Source of the DNA: Ruminiclostridium sp.
GTDB taxonomy: Bacteria > Bacillota > Clostridia > Oscillospirales > Ruminococcaceae
Direction: 5' to 3'
Length of the DNA: 60,559 nucleotides
NCBI GenBank assembly: GCA_017465545.1
Contig: JAFTVY010000024.1
Coordinates: 1 to 60,559 of the forward strand
The notes below the pieces were generated by a model. That model did no database searches. It was given only the letters and a program-made list of their open reading frames with translations, and was not told the origin of the DNA. Position numbers and translations under genes: made by a program. Shown piece after piece: positions 1 through 7,756 of the stretch (position 1 is its first letter; every line of letters begins with the position of its first letter).

Positions 1-67
1 CGACGAAGAAGTTGAAAAGATCAAGACTGTTGGTGACATCGTTAAGTTCATCGAAGAAAATTCCTGA
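1..67 (+). CDS. acpP: acyl carrier protein, C-terminal end (partial)
   Basis: Frame 2 reads DEEVEKIKTVGDIVKFIEEN then S-stop (TGA 65-67). This is the characteristic helix IV of bacterial AcpP (TVGDxVxxIE), the phosphopantetheine-carrying protein of fatty acid synthesis. The start, the DSL serine and most of the protein lie outside the window. A strong terminator follows directly, so this gene ends its transcript. Family assignment rests on about 21 residues but the pattern is distinctive. Confidence 0.8.
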   Translation, partial: DEEVEKIKTVGDIVKFIEENS

Positions 68-93
68 TTACTTTAAACGAATAAGAAACGTTA

Positions 94-127
94 AGCCGTA
101 TCCAAAACCGGATACGGCTGTTTTTTT
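94..127 (+). terminator. Rho-independent terminator after acpP
   Basis: A 10-bp perfect stem (AGCCGTATCC with GGATACGGCT) and a 6-nt loop are followed by a run of seven T. It lies 26 bp past the acpP stop codon. Confidence 0.9.
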
Positions 128-144
128 CTTAAAGGAGGTAAAAA

Positions 145-633
145 ATGAAAAGCGTATGCTTTACGGGACATCGTTCTATTAAGGGTGTGGATTATCATAG
201 TCTGAAAATTATGCTGGATAACACCATCTGCTCTCTTGTGAAAAGGGGTGCTACCGAATTCTATTGCGGCGGTGCGCTTGGCTGGGATACGATATGCGCC
301 AATATGGTGCTTTACCTCAAAAAGAAAAAACAGCTTGATATAAATCTCCATCTTGTTCTGCCCTGCAAGAATGAGGATCAGACGAAGAAGTGGAGCGAAG
401 AGGACAAGCAGACCTTCTATTCCATCCTGATGCACGCAGAAACGATTGAATACGTTGGTAGCGATTATACAAAGGATTGTATGAAAAAGCGCAATGCAAG
501 ACTTGTAGAGCTTGCAGACTGCTGTGTAGCGTTCTACGATACCGCCGATGCCAGAAGCGGCACGGGACAGACTGTAAGAATGGCAGAGGATAAAGGGATA
601 GAGATTATAAATATATATGAACTGATAAAATGA
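145..633 (+). CDS. SLOG/YpsA-like (DUF1273) protein
   Basis: 162 aa. It begins MKSVCFTGHR and has the glycine-rich nucleotide-binding pattern of the SLOG superfamily (Rossmann-like, related to DprA and LOG): GHR near residues 8-10, GGALGWDT around 42-49, NARLVELADCCVAFYD in the middle-to-late part and GTGQTVRMAE near the C-terminus. Members of the YpsA/DUF1273 branch are thought to bind a nucleotide-derived ligand; no enzymatic role is established, so none is assigned. A perfect AAAGGAGGT lies 7 nt before the ATG. It is monocistronic, between the acpP terminator and a repeat block. Confidence 0.8.
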   Translation: MKSVCFTGHRSIKGVDYHSLKIMLDNTICSLVKRGATEFYCGGALGWDTICANMVLYLKKKKQLDINLHLVLPCKNEDQTKKWSEEDKQTFYSILMHAETIEYVGSDYTKDCMKKRNARLVELADCCVAFYDTADARSGTGQTVRMAEDKGIEIINIYELIK

Positions 634-652
634 AATAAATATACTCTCCGAT

Positions 653-696
653 GCACGGCTTTGCCGAGTGATGTTCCGACTCTGTCGGAGTGATGT
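653..696. repeat. two tandem tri-loop hairpins with AGTGATGT linkers
   Basis: Two adjacent units, CACGGC-TTT-GCCG and TCCGAC-TCT-GTCGGA, are each followed by the same linker (AGTGATGT / GTGATGT). Stems differ but stay complementary. The same architecture recurs at 868-1020, 52962-53104, 55739-55842 and 60298-60420. Confidence 0.8.
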
Positions 697-721
697 TTCA
701 TAAAAAATTGCGGTGATTTAT

Positions 722-784
722 GCGGGGCGTCACGGGACATACCCTAAAGGGTGCCGCAGTCCTTACGGACTACTCGCCGCCCCG
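722..784. repeat. compound (cloverleaf-like) palindrome
   Basis: An outer stem CGGGGCG (723-729) pairs with CGCCCCG (778-784). It encloses two further hairpins, ACCCTAAAGGGT and AGTCCTTACGGACT. No coding potential is evident and function is unknown; the inner AGTCCTTACGGACT resembles the arm of the MITE-like element at 53195-53318. Confidence 0.6.
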
Positions 785-837
785 TTATTATACATAAAAC
801 AAACCCATTAACAGAACGATAAACCCCAATTTACCAA

Positions 838-866
838 CAAAAAAGGCGTTCTCCGAACGCCCTTTC
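838..866. terminator. bidirectional terminator-like hairpin
   Basis: GGCGTTC (845-851), loop TCC and GAACGCC (855-861) are flanked by an A-run on the left and CTTT on the right. It shares its GCGTTC core with three other terminators in the window (1021-1052, 53113-53144, 56439-56473). Confidence 0.6.
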
Positions 867-867
867 A

Positions 868-1020
868 TAATCCATCAATTGCCTTTGGCAATTGATACCA
901 CAACTTCGTGCGTAGCACGAAACATCACTCGACGTAGCCGTACATCACTTTGCTGTAGGCAAAACATCACTTCGTGCAAGGCACGATACATCACTTTGAA
1001 ATTTGCAAAGCAAATTTCAA
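868..1020. repeat. palindromic repeat block (ATCAATTGCC hairpin plus ACATCACT-linked hairpins)
   Basis: The order is an ATCAATTGCC-TTT-GGCAATTGAT hairpin, ACCACAAC, TTCGTGC-GTA-GCACGA, then units joined by ACATCACT (the reverse complement of the AGTGATGT linker used elsewhere), and finally GAAATTTGC-AAA-GCAAATTTC. It is the same module series as 60298-60470 but in the opposite orientation. No gene is seen in it. Confidence 0.8.
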
Positions 1021-1052
1021 AAAAAGGCGTTCAGATAACCTGAACGCCTTTT
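1021..1052 (-). terminator. terminator of the comFB-like/parA unit
   Basis: GGCGTTCAG (1026-1034) and CTGAACGCC (1040-1048) with a 5-nt loop. Read on the minus strand, the stem is followed by five T. It lies just beyond the stop of the minus-strand gene at 1060. Confidence 0.8.
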
Positions 1053-1059
1053 GCTTTTA

Positions 1060-1659
1060 TTAATCATGAAACGGCTGTCTTTTATTCGCCATAACTACCT
1101 TTACAATGGCGGAGGACAGTTCTTTTTTTGTATATTCGCAGTATTTTTCGATAGTTGCCTTTTCTTCGCCTTGCTGGATAGTTACGATCTTTACCGGCAC
1201 AAGCTTCATTACACGGTCGGTTATAGCCTGCTTGCATCTGTCACAATGGCAGGTGTTGAAGCGTGTCAGCGCCTCCTCCAGCATATCAGCGAGGATTATG
1301 CGGTTTATGTCTATCGTTACCTTTTCTCCTGCAAGCTGAACCTTTTTTACAGGTTGCTTTTCTGCGACTACCTGGATAGTCTCGTATTCGTCCTGAACAA
1401 ATCCTTCCTCTGCTGCAGGCTCTTCTTCAGGCAGATGCAGACTGGGATTCTTCAGCCTGGGATTCTTCTGCTTTTTAACGGCAGGCTTGCCTCTTTTGGA
1501 AGCTGTATAAGCCTCTAATCTGTCCTCTACAGAAGCCTCCTTGGTTTCCTTTTTATGCTTTGGCGTAGCTGAAGCAGGAAGAAAAGGATTGGATTCTGAA
1601 CGGGCTGTGATCAGATTCATAACGTGTCTTGTCTTGCTGGATTTGTAATCCTCTGCCAT
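1060..1659 (-). CDS. ComFB-domain protein with basic N-terminal extension
   Basis: 199 aa. Roughly residues 115-195 match the ComFB fold: a helix ADMLEEALTRF, the C-x-C-x2-C signature (CHCDRC, as in Bacillus ComFB CTCQVC), a following amphipathic helix and a late YTKKEL motif. The first ~110 residues are Lys/Pro/Glu-rich and probably disordered. ComFB proteins have been reported as cyclic dinucleotide receptors that affect motility. Here the gene follows parA by 38 bp and sits beside a GGDEF and a PilZ gene, which fits that role; direct function is inferred. The RBS GGAAAGGAAGGG precedes the ATG. Confidence 0.75.
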   Translation of the reverse strand: MAEDYKSSKTRHVMNLITARSESNPFLPASATPKHKKETKEASVEDRLEAYTASKRGKPAVKKQKNPRLKNPSLHLPEEEPAAEEGFVQDEYETIQVVAEKQPVKKVQLAGEKVTIDINRIILADMLEEALTRFNTCHCDRCKQAITDRVMKLVPVKIVTIQQGEEKATIEKYCEYTKKELSSAIVKVVMANKRQPFHD

Positions 1660-1697
1660 TTATATCCCTTCCTTTCCTTTTTTCTGATTCAAAGCTT

Positions 1698-2489
1698 TTA
1701 CTTTTTCTTTCTTCTTGTGGGAGGCACCTTTTTGGTAACTCCGGTTATTTCGCTTATCAGCTTGCGATATTCTGCACAAGCCTTTGAGCGGGGTGCATAG
1801 TCTATGATCGTTATTCCGTGAGCGGGTGCTTCTGCAAGTGATATACTGTTGCTGATTTTTGCATCCAGTATTTTTGTGCCGAGCTGTTCGGCAATGAGAG
1901 AAGCCAGCTCCTCAACCTCTTTTGTAAGTATCAGTCTGGGGTTGTATTTGTTAAGCAATATACCCTTTATTTCGAGGCTCTTGTTATAATACTTCTTTAC
2001 TGCGAAGATTGTTTCTTTAAGCTGTGCGATACCCTGAAGGCTGAGTATTTCAGCAATCATGGGGATTATGAGCTGATCTGCCGCTGTATAAGCGTTTATA
2101 GTAAGAATTGACAGCGCAGGAGGTGTGTCGATGATGATATAATCGTATTCGTCCTCTACCTGTGATAAGGCTTCACGAAGTATGTATTCTCTGCCGACGC
2201 CGGTAAGCTCAAGCTCACAGCCTGACAGCAGGATATTCGCCGCTACCACGTCACAGTTGGGTGTGCACTGGATGGCATCCTTTATGTCACAGTTGCCCTT
2301 GAATACGTCATACATTGTGTAGTTTTCTTCCGCATCCGCACCAAGACTGAAGCTTAAATTACCCTGAGGGTCCAGGTCTATTGCGAGAACGGAGTGTCCG
2401 CAGTCGGTGAGACCGCCACAGAATGCGCTGCAGGTGGTTGTCTTGCCGACGCCACCCTTCTGATTGGTTATTGCTATTGTAATTGCCAT
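1698..2489 (-). CDS. ParA/Soj-type ATPase
   Basis: 263 aa. Deviant Walker A KGGVGKTT with signature lysines at 11 and 16, Walker A' IDLDPQGN at 37-44 and Walker B IIIDTPP around 118-124 define a ParA/MinD-family ATPase that dimerises on ATP and binds DNA or membrane. The C-terminus is strongly basic (PTRRKKK). There is no parB or parS next to it; the partner gene is the ComFB-domain protein downstream. Chromosomal Soj would normally sit with spo0J near oriC, so this may be an orphan positioning ATPase (compare ParC or FlhG for polar or flagellar systems), an inference from its place beside the flagellar cluster. Confidence 0.85.
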   Translation of the reverse strand: MAITIAITNQKGGVGKTTTCSAFCGGLTDCGHSVLAIDLDPQGNLSFSLGADAEENYTMYDVFKGNCDIKDAIQCTPNCDVVAANILLSGCELELTGVGREYILREALSQVEDEYDYIIIDTPPALSILTINAYTAADQLIIPMIAEILSLQGIAQLKETIFAVKKYYNKSLEIKGILLNKYNPRLILTKEVEELASLIAEQLGTKILDAKISNSISLAEAPAHGITIIDYAPRSKACAEYRKLISEITGVTKKVPPTRRKKK

Positions 2490-2565
2490 GATATTGCCTT
2501 TCTTAATCCTTGATACCGTGGTTTAAGAAATCCTTTCGTGCCTATTGTCATCCCTGAGAAGCCTT

Positions 2566-2588
2566 AGCCCGCACTGTTGATGCGGGCT
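2566..2588 (-). terminator. possible weak terminator after the GGDEF gene
   Basis: AGCCCGCA and TGCGGGCT form an 8-bp GC-rich stem with a 7-nt loop, 12 bp past the minus-strand stop at 2601. No T-run follows, so it may only be an mRNA-processing or stabilising hairpin. Transcription may therefore continue into parA. Confidence 0.4.
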
Positions 2589-2600
2589 GAAAGCTTGAAT

Positions 2601-4622
2601 TTAAAGTGTATGCTGAAGTCCTTCCATCTGAGAATCTTCAGGCTGGTAGATGTGGTAGTTTGCCTTACCGTTCTTCTTTACGAAGTACATAGCTTCGTCG
2701 GCAGCCGCTACTACCTGCTTGCCGTTTTCACCGTGTTCGGGTGAGAAGGCAATACCGATACTTGCCTTGATGTTGATAGAAACGTTTGCAAGCTCTGAAT
2801 GATAGCCTGAATAAAGCTCGTCGATAAGGTCAAGGGACAGGCTTTCGATATCCTGAATCTGACCGGGATCTGTGATACACAGTACAAATTCGTCACCGCC
2901 GAAGCGTCCTGCAAAGCCGGAGCCCTTTACTCTCTGCTTGATACAGCCGGAAACGTACTTGATAACCTCGTCACCTACAGAATGACCGAAACGGTCGTTG
3001 ATGAATTTGAAGTCGTCTACGTCGATAAAGAGAACACCAACCTGAGAATGTGCGTTTCTTTCGATTTCGGACTGTAATTCCTTTTCGAAGGTGCTTCTGT
3101 TGTAAAGCTGTGATAAGAAGTCGTAGCTTGCTCTTTCGGAAAGCTGAAGCTCCATCTTCTTTTCGCTGTCAATATCAGTTACGACACCGATAACTCTTAA
3201 GGGCTCGCCTAAACGGTCTGTGATACACTGCGCACGGACTGTAAACCATACGACTGTACCTGCCTTTGTGAGCATCTGATATTCGCCGCTGTGACCTGTT
3301 CTGTTCTTTAAGAGTGTGCTTATGTCACGCTTGTACTGTTCTGCATATTCCTCTGTCATTACCTTGTCAAGGAACTTACCGTTGGCAAGCTGACATTCAG
3401 CAGGGTTGATATCGAATCTTTCGATGAAGTTGTCGGATACGTACATATGCTCCTTTGCGAAGTCCCACTCGAAGAGCATATTGTCTGAAATGTCGGAAAT
3501 GGTCTTGTGAAGCTCTTCTGACATACAAACCTCGTCAAGAAGTCCGTTGAAGAGGATAGCCATTTCGTGAAGCTCGTTTTTGGTATTGATCTCAAAACGC
3601 TTGTCTCTGTCGCCGTCCTTGATCTCCTTCATATTCTCGATCATTACGTTCATAGGAGCTACGATCGTATTTGTGATCTTGGTGCCGATGAGCATACATA
3701 AAACGCCGAGAACAAGCATAACTGCGATGGAAATCAGAATAGGAAGAAGAATCTGTGAAGAAGCTATACCTGCAGGATAAACCACAACCCACTTCCAGTT
3801 GGAGCTTGTGAGACCTGTGAATCTGCCGTAGCAACCGATCTTGCCGTTCTGTGCAAAATCGATGGGCTTGTTTTCGTTATTCTTTTCCGTTGAGTTGAAG
3901 ATACCGCTTAAATCTGTTGCGTCTGCCTTCTGGATAGCAGAATTGTTGTAACCCAGAACCATACCCTTGCCGTCGCTTACTGCAACGTAGCCGTTGCCGT
4001 TATCAAACTTTGTGTTCTGGAGAAGCTCAGAAATTCTTGAAGTAGAGATAACCGCAATAACGTAGCCTCTTGAGGTTGAAGCGTCTGTGGGATCTGACTG
4101 AGTTGCTCTTGCTATGTAGAAGATATCTGTTTCGTATTCGTGTTCTGCACCTGTCTGATAAATTGAAGAGAGGTAAATCTGATTTGTACCGAGAGTTTCT
4201 ATTTCACCGAAGCCGAAGAAAGCACCCTTATCCTTGGAGTGTTTGCCCTCGTGGTCGTACACTACTGCACCTGACTTGTCTGTGATAACGAAGTTCAGTA
4301 CGTCGTTTTCGAATCTTTTTATAACGTTATCGAAATTCTTTTCGATATGAGCCATATTTTCTTCATTTACCGTAAGTGAGCCGGCTAAGCTGTTTATCTG
4401 CTCGTCACAGGAGAAGGTATAGATATCTCTCTCGTACTGTCCGATAACCTGATCGATAACGCTACCCTGAGCCGCACCTATGGATCTTGCGTACTGCTCA
4501 ACGGTAGAATTTGCGAAACCGCTCATACTGAAGAAGCCGACAACACCCACGATTACGATGGGGACGATGATGACTATCAGCATAAGGTATCGCAGGATTG
4601 CCTTAATTTTTAATGATTGCAT
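2601..4622 (-). CDS. membrane diguanylate cyclase (Cache-HAMP-PAS-GGDEF)
   Basis: 673 aa. An N-terminal TM helix (about 8-34) and a second (about 285-312) bracket an extracellular double-Cache-like sensor domain. A HAMP-like stretch, a PAS/PAC domain (about 370-490) and a GGDEF domain follow. The active site is intact (RFGGDEF, GGDEF at 575-579), so it should make c-di-GMP from two GTP. The RxxD product-inhibition site expected upstream of the GGDEF loop is not present (KGSG instead). It lies 42 bp after the PilZ gene and is probably co-transcribed. Ligand of the Cache domain is unknown. Confidence 0.88.
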   Translation of the reverse strand: MQSLKIKAILRYLMLIVIIVPIVIVGVVGFFSMSGFANSTVEQYARSIGAAQGSVIDQVIGQYERDIYTFSCDEQINSLAGSLTVNEENMAHIEKNFDNVIKRFENDVLNFVITDKSGAVVYDHEGKHSKDKGAFFGFGEIETLGTNQIYLSSIYQTGAEHEYETDIFYIARATQSDPTDASTSRGYVIAVISTSRISELLQNTKFDNGNGYVAVSDGKGMVLGYNNSAIQKADATDLSGIFNSTEKNNENKPIDFAQNGKIGCYGRFTGLTSSNWKWVVVYPAGIASSQILLPILISIAVMLVLGVLCMLIGTKITNTIVAPMNVMIENMKEIKDGDRDKRFEINTKNELHEMAILFNGLLDEVCMSEELHKTISDISDNMLFEWDFAKEHMYVSDNFIERFDINPAECQLANGKFLDKVMTEEYAEQYKRDISTLLKNRTGHSGEYQMLTKAGTVVWFTVRAQCITDRLGEPLRVIGVVTDIDSEKKMELQLSERASYDFLSQLYNRSTFEKELQSEIERNAHSQVGVLFIDVDDFKFINDRFGHSVGDEVIKYVSGCIKQRVKGSGFAGRFGGDEFVLCITDPGQIQDIESLSLDLIDELYSGYHSELANVSINIKASIGIAFSPEHGENGKQVVAAADEAMYFVKKNGKANYHIYQPEDSQMEGLQHTL

Positions 4623-4664
4623 TTTAGAAACCTCCGATTACTATGTTTTATTTGATCTCTGCCG

Positions 4665-5351
4665 TCATTCACGGGCAGAACGTTCTTTTTGCAACAGCTC
4701 AAACTGAAGCTTGTAGATATATCTTGAGATAATTTCCTCCTGAGCCCGTGAAATGCCGATGAAACGACATCCGTAGCCTCTGCCGGGCGGGGCATTGAGC
4801 TTCTGGACTCTGAGAATTTCGGCTGTAAGCTCAAGACGTTTTCCGTCAAGGCCTATAACTATCATCGCCTTCTGACCTACCTTGAAATCTGCGTCCGGCT
4901 CGTAGGTGATAAAGAATATTCCTCCTACGTTTATATCCGTTATGTGTATTTCAACGGGCGGATCGAGTGTGGTGGTGTTTTCCTCGCCGTCAACCACAAA
5001 GGTGACATATGCTTTTTCGTTTGTTTTTATTTTGAAGTACCTGCGTCGCTCCTCCATAACGGTTGCGGTATCAGGTCTTAGTTGCACGTTTATCTGAAAT
5101 TCCGAGGATACTCTTATAGTGGAGTGGTATCTTACCCTGTCGCCGCTTTTCTGCGTCCCGACAACGTACACGTACTCGGTCTTAGGCAGTTCGGGTAGCT
5201 TTCTGCCCTTTATTACAAGCATGTTCTCTATAATGGTATCATCAGTATCGTATATCAGGGGAAAATCGAAATTTGATTCTGTATAAAACAAACGGGAGCC
5301 ATCAAGATCGGTTATCTCAAAAGAAGTAAAATCGTCCTTTGCAAGGCTCAA
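4665..5351 (-). CDS. PilZ-domain c-di-GMP receptor (YcgR-like)
   Basis: 228 aa. An N-terminal YcgR-like beta domain (about 1-98) precedes a PilZ domain with the RxxxR region ERRRYFKI (101-108) and the second motif DINVGG (139-144, where the usual DxSxxG serine is Asn). YcgR-type proteins slow or brake flagella when c-di-GMP rises. The start is TTG at 5351: AAAGGAGAG lies 8 nt upstream and no better ATG exists. A SigA promoter lies about 115 bp upstream. It is the first gene of a pilZ-GGDEF unit divergent from the 5727 gene, adjacent to the flagellar operon. Confidence 0.85.
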   Translation of the reverse strand: MSLAKDDFTSFEITDLDGSRLFYTESNFDFPLIYDTDDTIIENMLVIKGRKLPELPKTEYVYVVGTQKSGDRVRYHSTIRVSSEFQINVQLRPDTATVMEERRRYFKIKTNEKAYVTFVVDGEENTTTLDPPVEIHITDINVGGIFFITYEPDADFKVGQKAMIVIGLDGKRLELTAEILRVQKLNAPPGRGYGCRFIGISRAQEEIISRYIYKLQFELLQKERSARE

Positions 5352-5465
5352 GGGCTGAACTCTCCTTTCCGTATGTGTTGAGTTTTTGTGGAAAATCCGT
5401 AATACTTCTGCCTCTGAACTATAAAAAGGCGCAAAAATACAGATTACTATTCCAGTATAAAATCA

Positions 5466-5494
5466 ATTATACAATAAATTTCACAATAAATCAA
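5466..5494 (-). promoter_or_regulatory. SigA promoter for the pilZ-GGDEF unit
   Basis: On the minus strand: TTGATT, 17-bp spacer, TATAAT. It leaves a leader of about 110 nt before the TTG start at 5351. Confidence 0.7.
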
Positions 5495-5636
5495 GTAAAA
5501 AACGAAGGTTTTTTATTCAAGTTTAAAAATTCTGCAAATTGCAAAAAAACTGACCTGCTTTTTTATACAAAATCAATTAAAGATTAAGCGAAATACGTAA
5601 TAATGACGGAAAATAATGCCACGTAATCCGTTTTCG

Positions 5637-5665
5637 TTGACAAAGAAAGAAAACCACTATATAAT
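5637..5665 (+). promoter_or_regulatory. SigA promoter for the gene at 5727
   Basis: TTGACA, 17-bp spacer, TATAAT: a perfect consensus match. Because it lies downstream of an in-frame ATG at 5616, that ATG cannot be the start and the RBS-backed ATG at 5727 is preferred. The rest of 5352-5636 is A/T-rich and holds only the divergent promoter. Confidence 0.85.
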
Positions 5666-5726
5666 AAATATATGGGGAAGAGTTCCTGCAGATACGTATC
5701 AAGACGACAGAAAGGAGAAAAAAGCC

Positions 5727-6482
5727 ATGCGTGATTATTTCCATGCGGATACCTCCGCTATAACCAAAAACGCAAACAAGGCGATAGCGGGTATAGGCAT
5801 AGCTCTGATGCTCCCCTGTCTGCTTTGCTTCGTTTCTCTTTTCTTTGATTTCAGAAGTCTTTACAACAATGATTTCACCCTTATGAGAATATTGCTGATA
5901 GCAGGCTGTGTCGTACTGTGGATGATAAGCTCCTTTGTGATATACGTCATTTCAAGAAGCAGGGTAAGACATCAGTCGAGATATACCTATTTTGAGCTTC
6001 AGCAGGATAATGCCATACTCAGCCGCTACGTCGGTACTATGAGAAGCGGCGGAAAAAAGATACTTGTAAGACAGCTTTATATAATTCCCTTTGACAAGGT
6101 AAGCATAAATCACAAAAACGGAAATATCATCTTTAAGGGAAGCATCCGCAAATATGAAGGAGACAGCGATCATTTAGGATACCATATCGGCAGGGACGGA
6201 CTGAAATTCGACAACTGGTGGTATGACAACAACGGCTTTACCGAGGTTAAAAATCTCACTCTCCCCCACAGCTTCACAAAGCAGAAATTTATAGTAAGAT
6301 GCTTCAGGGCGGCACAGAAACGCAGTATCAGAATAGCAGAAAAACGCCTTGAGCTGAAAAGAGCAAGCGAGGCGGCCCTTGCAAAGCGCAGAGAAGAGAA
6401 AAAACTCCCCAAAGCCATGCAGAGAAAGAAGCCTGTCAGAAGGGTATATACCGAGCTTCCTACCTTCAACCGCAACTGGTAA
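5727..6482 (+). CDS. two-TM membrane protein of unknown function
   Basis: 251 aa from the ATG that follows GAAAGGAG by 9 nt. Two hydrophobic helices (about residues 18-39 and 50-75) form a hairpin; the remaining ~175 residues look cytoplasmic, with a beta-rich middle (ILVRQLYIIPFDKVSI, GNIIFKG) reminiscent of a small PH-like domain, and a very basic tail (about 195-245). I do not recognise a named family. It has its own consensus promoter and lies between the c-di-GMP module and the flagellar operon; a link to motility is only positional. Confidence 0.65.
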   Translation: MRDYFHADTSAITKNANKAIAGIGIALMLPCLLCFVSLFFDFRSLYNNDFTLMRILLIAGCVVLWMISSFVIYVISRSRVRHQSRYTYFELQQDNAILSRYVGTMRSGGKKILVRQLYIIPFDKVSINHKNGNIIFKGSIRKYEGDSDHLGYHIGRDGLKFDNWWYDNNGFTEVKNLTLPHSFTKQKFIVRCFRAAQKRSIRIAEKRLELKRASEAALAKRREEKKLPKAMQRKKPVRRVYTELPTFNRNW

Positions 6483-6612
6483 TTAGTTAACCAGCTTAAG
6501 CAATTCTCATAAATATGCGGCGTAAAATAGTACATTTATACAAAAAACGCCCATAATTATTCAACAACCCGTACAAAATACAAGAAATGGTTGATTAAAT
6601 CGCCGTTTTGGG

Positions 6613-6641
6613 TTGAAAAATCAATAAAAATAGTGTATAAT
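6613..6641 (+). promoter_or_regulatory. SigA promoter of the flagellar operon
   Basis: TTGAAA, 17-bp spacer, TATAAT, 153 bp upstream of the flgB start. No other gene-like sequence is seen in 6483-6793; the leader is A/T-rich and carries the motif described at 6658-6680. Confidence 0.85.
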
Positions 6642-6657
6642 ATAGAATTGAATAATT

Positions 6658-6680
6658 GGGTATAACTGCGCCATTTTTTA
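6658..6680 (+). promoter_or_regulatory. leader motif shared with the fliK promoter
   Basis: GGGTA...TGCGCC followed by one base and TTTTTTAA, starting about 16 bp after the -10 box. The same elements occur at 13703-13736, about 10 bp after the fliK -10 box. Function is not known. Confidence 0.45.
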
Positions 6681-6793
6681 AAAATGTTACAAAAATGGTT
6701 GCAATTAATCAATTGTTATTGGTTAAAATCAACATATAGTGTAATTTATTTCAGTAAAATACAATATGTTGAAAATTCAAGGAGGTAATGAAA

Positions 6794-7180
6794 TTGGCAC
6801 TGTTTAACACAAACTCATTCAGAGTAACAGAACAGGGATTATCGGTGCTGTGGCAGAAGCAGCAGGTAATTGCCCAGAACATTGCAAATCAGGACACCCC
6901 CGACTACAACTGCAAGCATCTCGACTTTTACGCTGTGCTGAAAGACAAGCTGGAAAGCAGTAGTGTAATAGGCGGCAAGGTGGCACCCGGCGCAAAGCAG
7001 GTTGACCTTGTTACAAGGGTAATTGTGGATGACAGCACCAACACCCAGCCTGACGGCAACAACGTTGATGTGGATTCCCAGTCTGCTGAGCTTGCAAAGG
7101 TTCAGCTGCAGTACCAGGCGCTGAAGAATCAGATGAACGGACAGTTCACAAGACTGCGCTCTGCAATGAAAACATCCTGA
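6794..7180 (+). CDS. flgB: flagellar proximal rod protein FlgB
   Basis: 128 aa. It has the rod-protein N-terminal helix (LSVLWQKQQVIAQNIANQDT) and the C-terminal SAELAKVQLQYQALKNQM helix typical of FlgB, a proximal rod subunit exported by the flagellar type III system. I choose TTG 6794 rather than ATG 6788: AGGAGG at 6781-6786 is only 1 nt from the ATG but 7 nt from the TTG. It is the first gene of the long flagellar operon; flgC and fliE follow in the canonical order. Confidence 0.92.
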   Translation: MALFNTNSFRVTEQGLSVLWQKQQVIAQNIANQDTPDYNCKHLDFYAVLKDKLESSSVIGGKVAPGAKQVDLVTRVIVDDSTNTQPDGNNVDVDSQSAELAKVQLQYQALKNQMNGQFTRLRSAMKTS

Positions 7181-7260
7181 TAGCAGATAAGGACACGATT
7201 TAAGGATATATAAAACGGAAAAGGATTTCCCGGAAATTTTAAGAAAGGAAGAATCCTGAG

Positions 7261-7740
7261 ATGGCATTTTTAAGCTCAATGAATATTTCCGCATCAGCTA
7301 TGGCGGCGGAAAGACTTCGCCTTGACGTAATCGCACATAACGTAGCGAATGCAAAGACCACCAGAACCGAGGACGGCACACCCTACAGACGTCAGGTCGT
7401 ACTGTTCAGGGAAAACAAGGGCTTTGATTCGGTGCTTGACGAAATCATAGCGAAAAGAAAACAGCAGATAGAAACAGGCATAGTAAACGGACCTTTGCAT
7501 GCGGCAAAGAACAAGGGCGTACTGGTTACGGAAATCGTGGAGGACGAAACTCCACTCACCCCCGTATACGATCCTACTCACCCTGACGCAGACGAGGACG
7601 GATATTACTATCTGCCCAACGTAGATATTGCGGAGGAGGAAATGGACGCTTTAGCGGCTACCCGTTCCTACGAATCCAACTTAGCGGTGCTCAATGCGGT
7701 AAAGTCTATGGCTCAGCAGGCACTCAGCATCGGACAGTAA
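7261..7740 (+). CDS. flgC: flagellar proximal rod protein FlgC
   Basis: 159 aa. The N-terminus (SSMNISASAMAAERLRLDVI, AHNVANAKTTRTEDG) and the C-terminal ATRSYESNLAVLNAVKSMAQ are the paired helices of axial rod proteins; the short length without a D1 insert fits FlgC. AAAGGAAG lies upstream of the ATG. The 80-bp gap to flgB holds no other gene. Confidence 0.93.
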   Translation: MAFLSSMNISASAMAAERLRLDVIAHNVANAKTTRTEDGTPYRRQVVLFRENKGFDSVLDEIIAKRKQQIETGIVNGPLHAAKNKGVLVTEIVEDETPLTPVYDPTHPDADEDGYYYLPNVDIAEEEMDALAATRSYESNLAVLNAVKSMAQQALSIGQ

Positions 7741-7756
7741 TTAAGGAGGAATTGAA

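Noticed and set aside
5616-5726. Upstream ATG extending the two-TM protein by 37 residues
   Set aside because: A perfect SigA promoter (5637-5665) lies inside this extension and a good RBS precedes ATG 5727.
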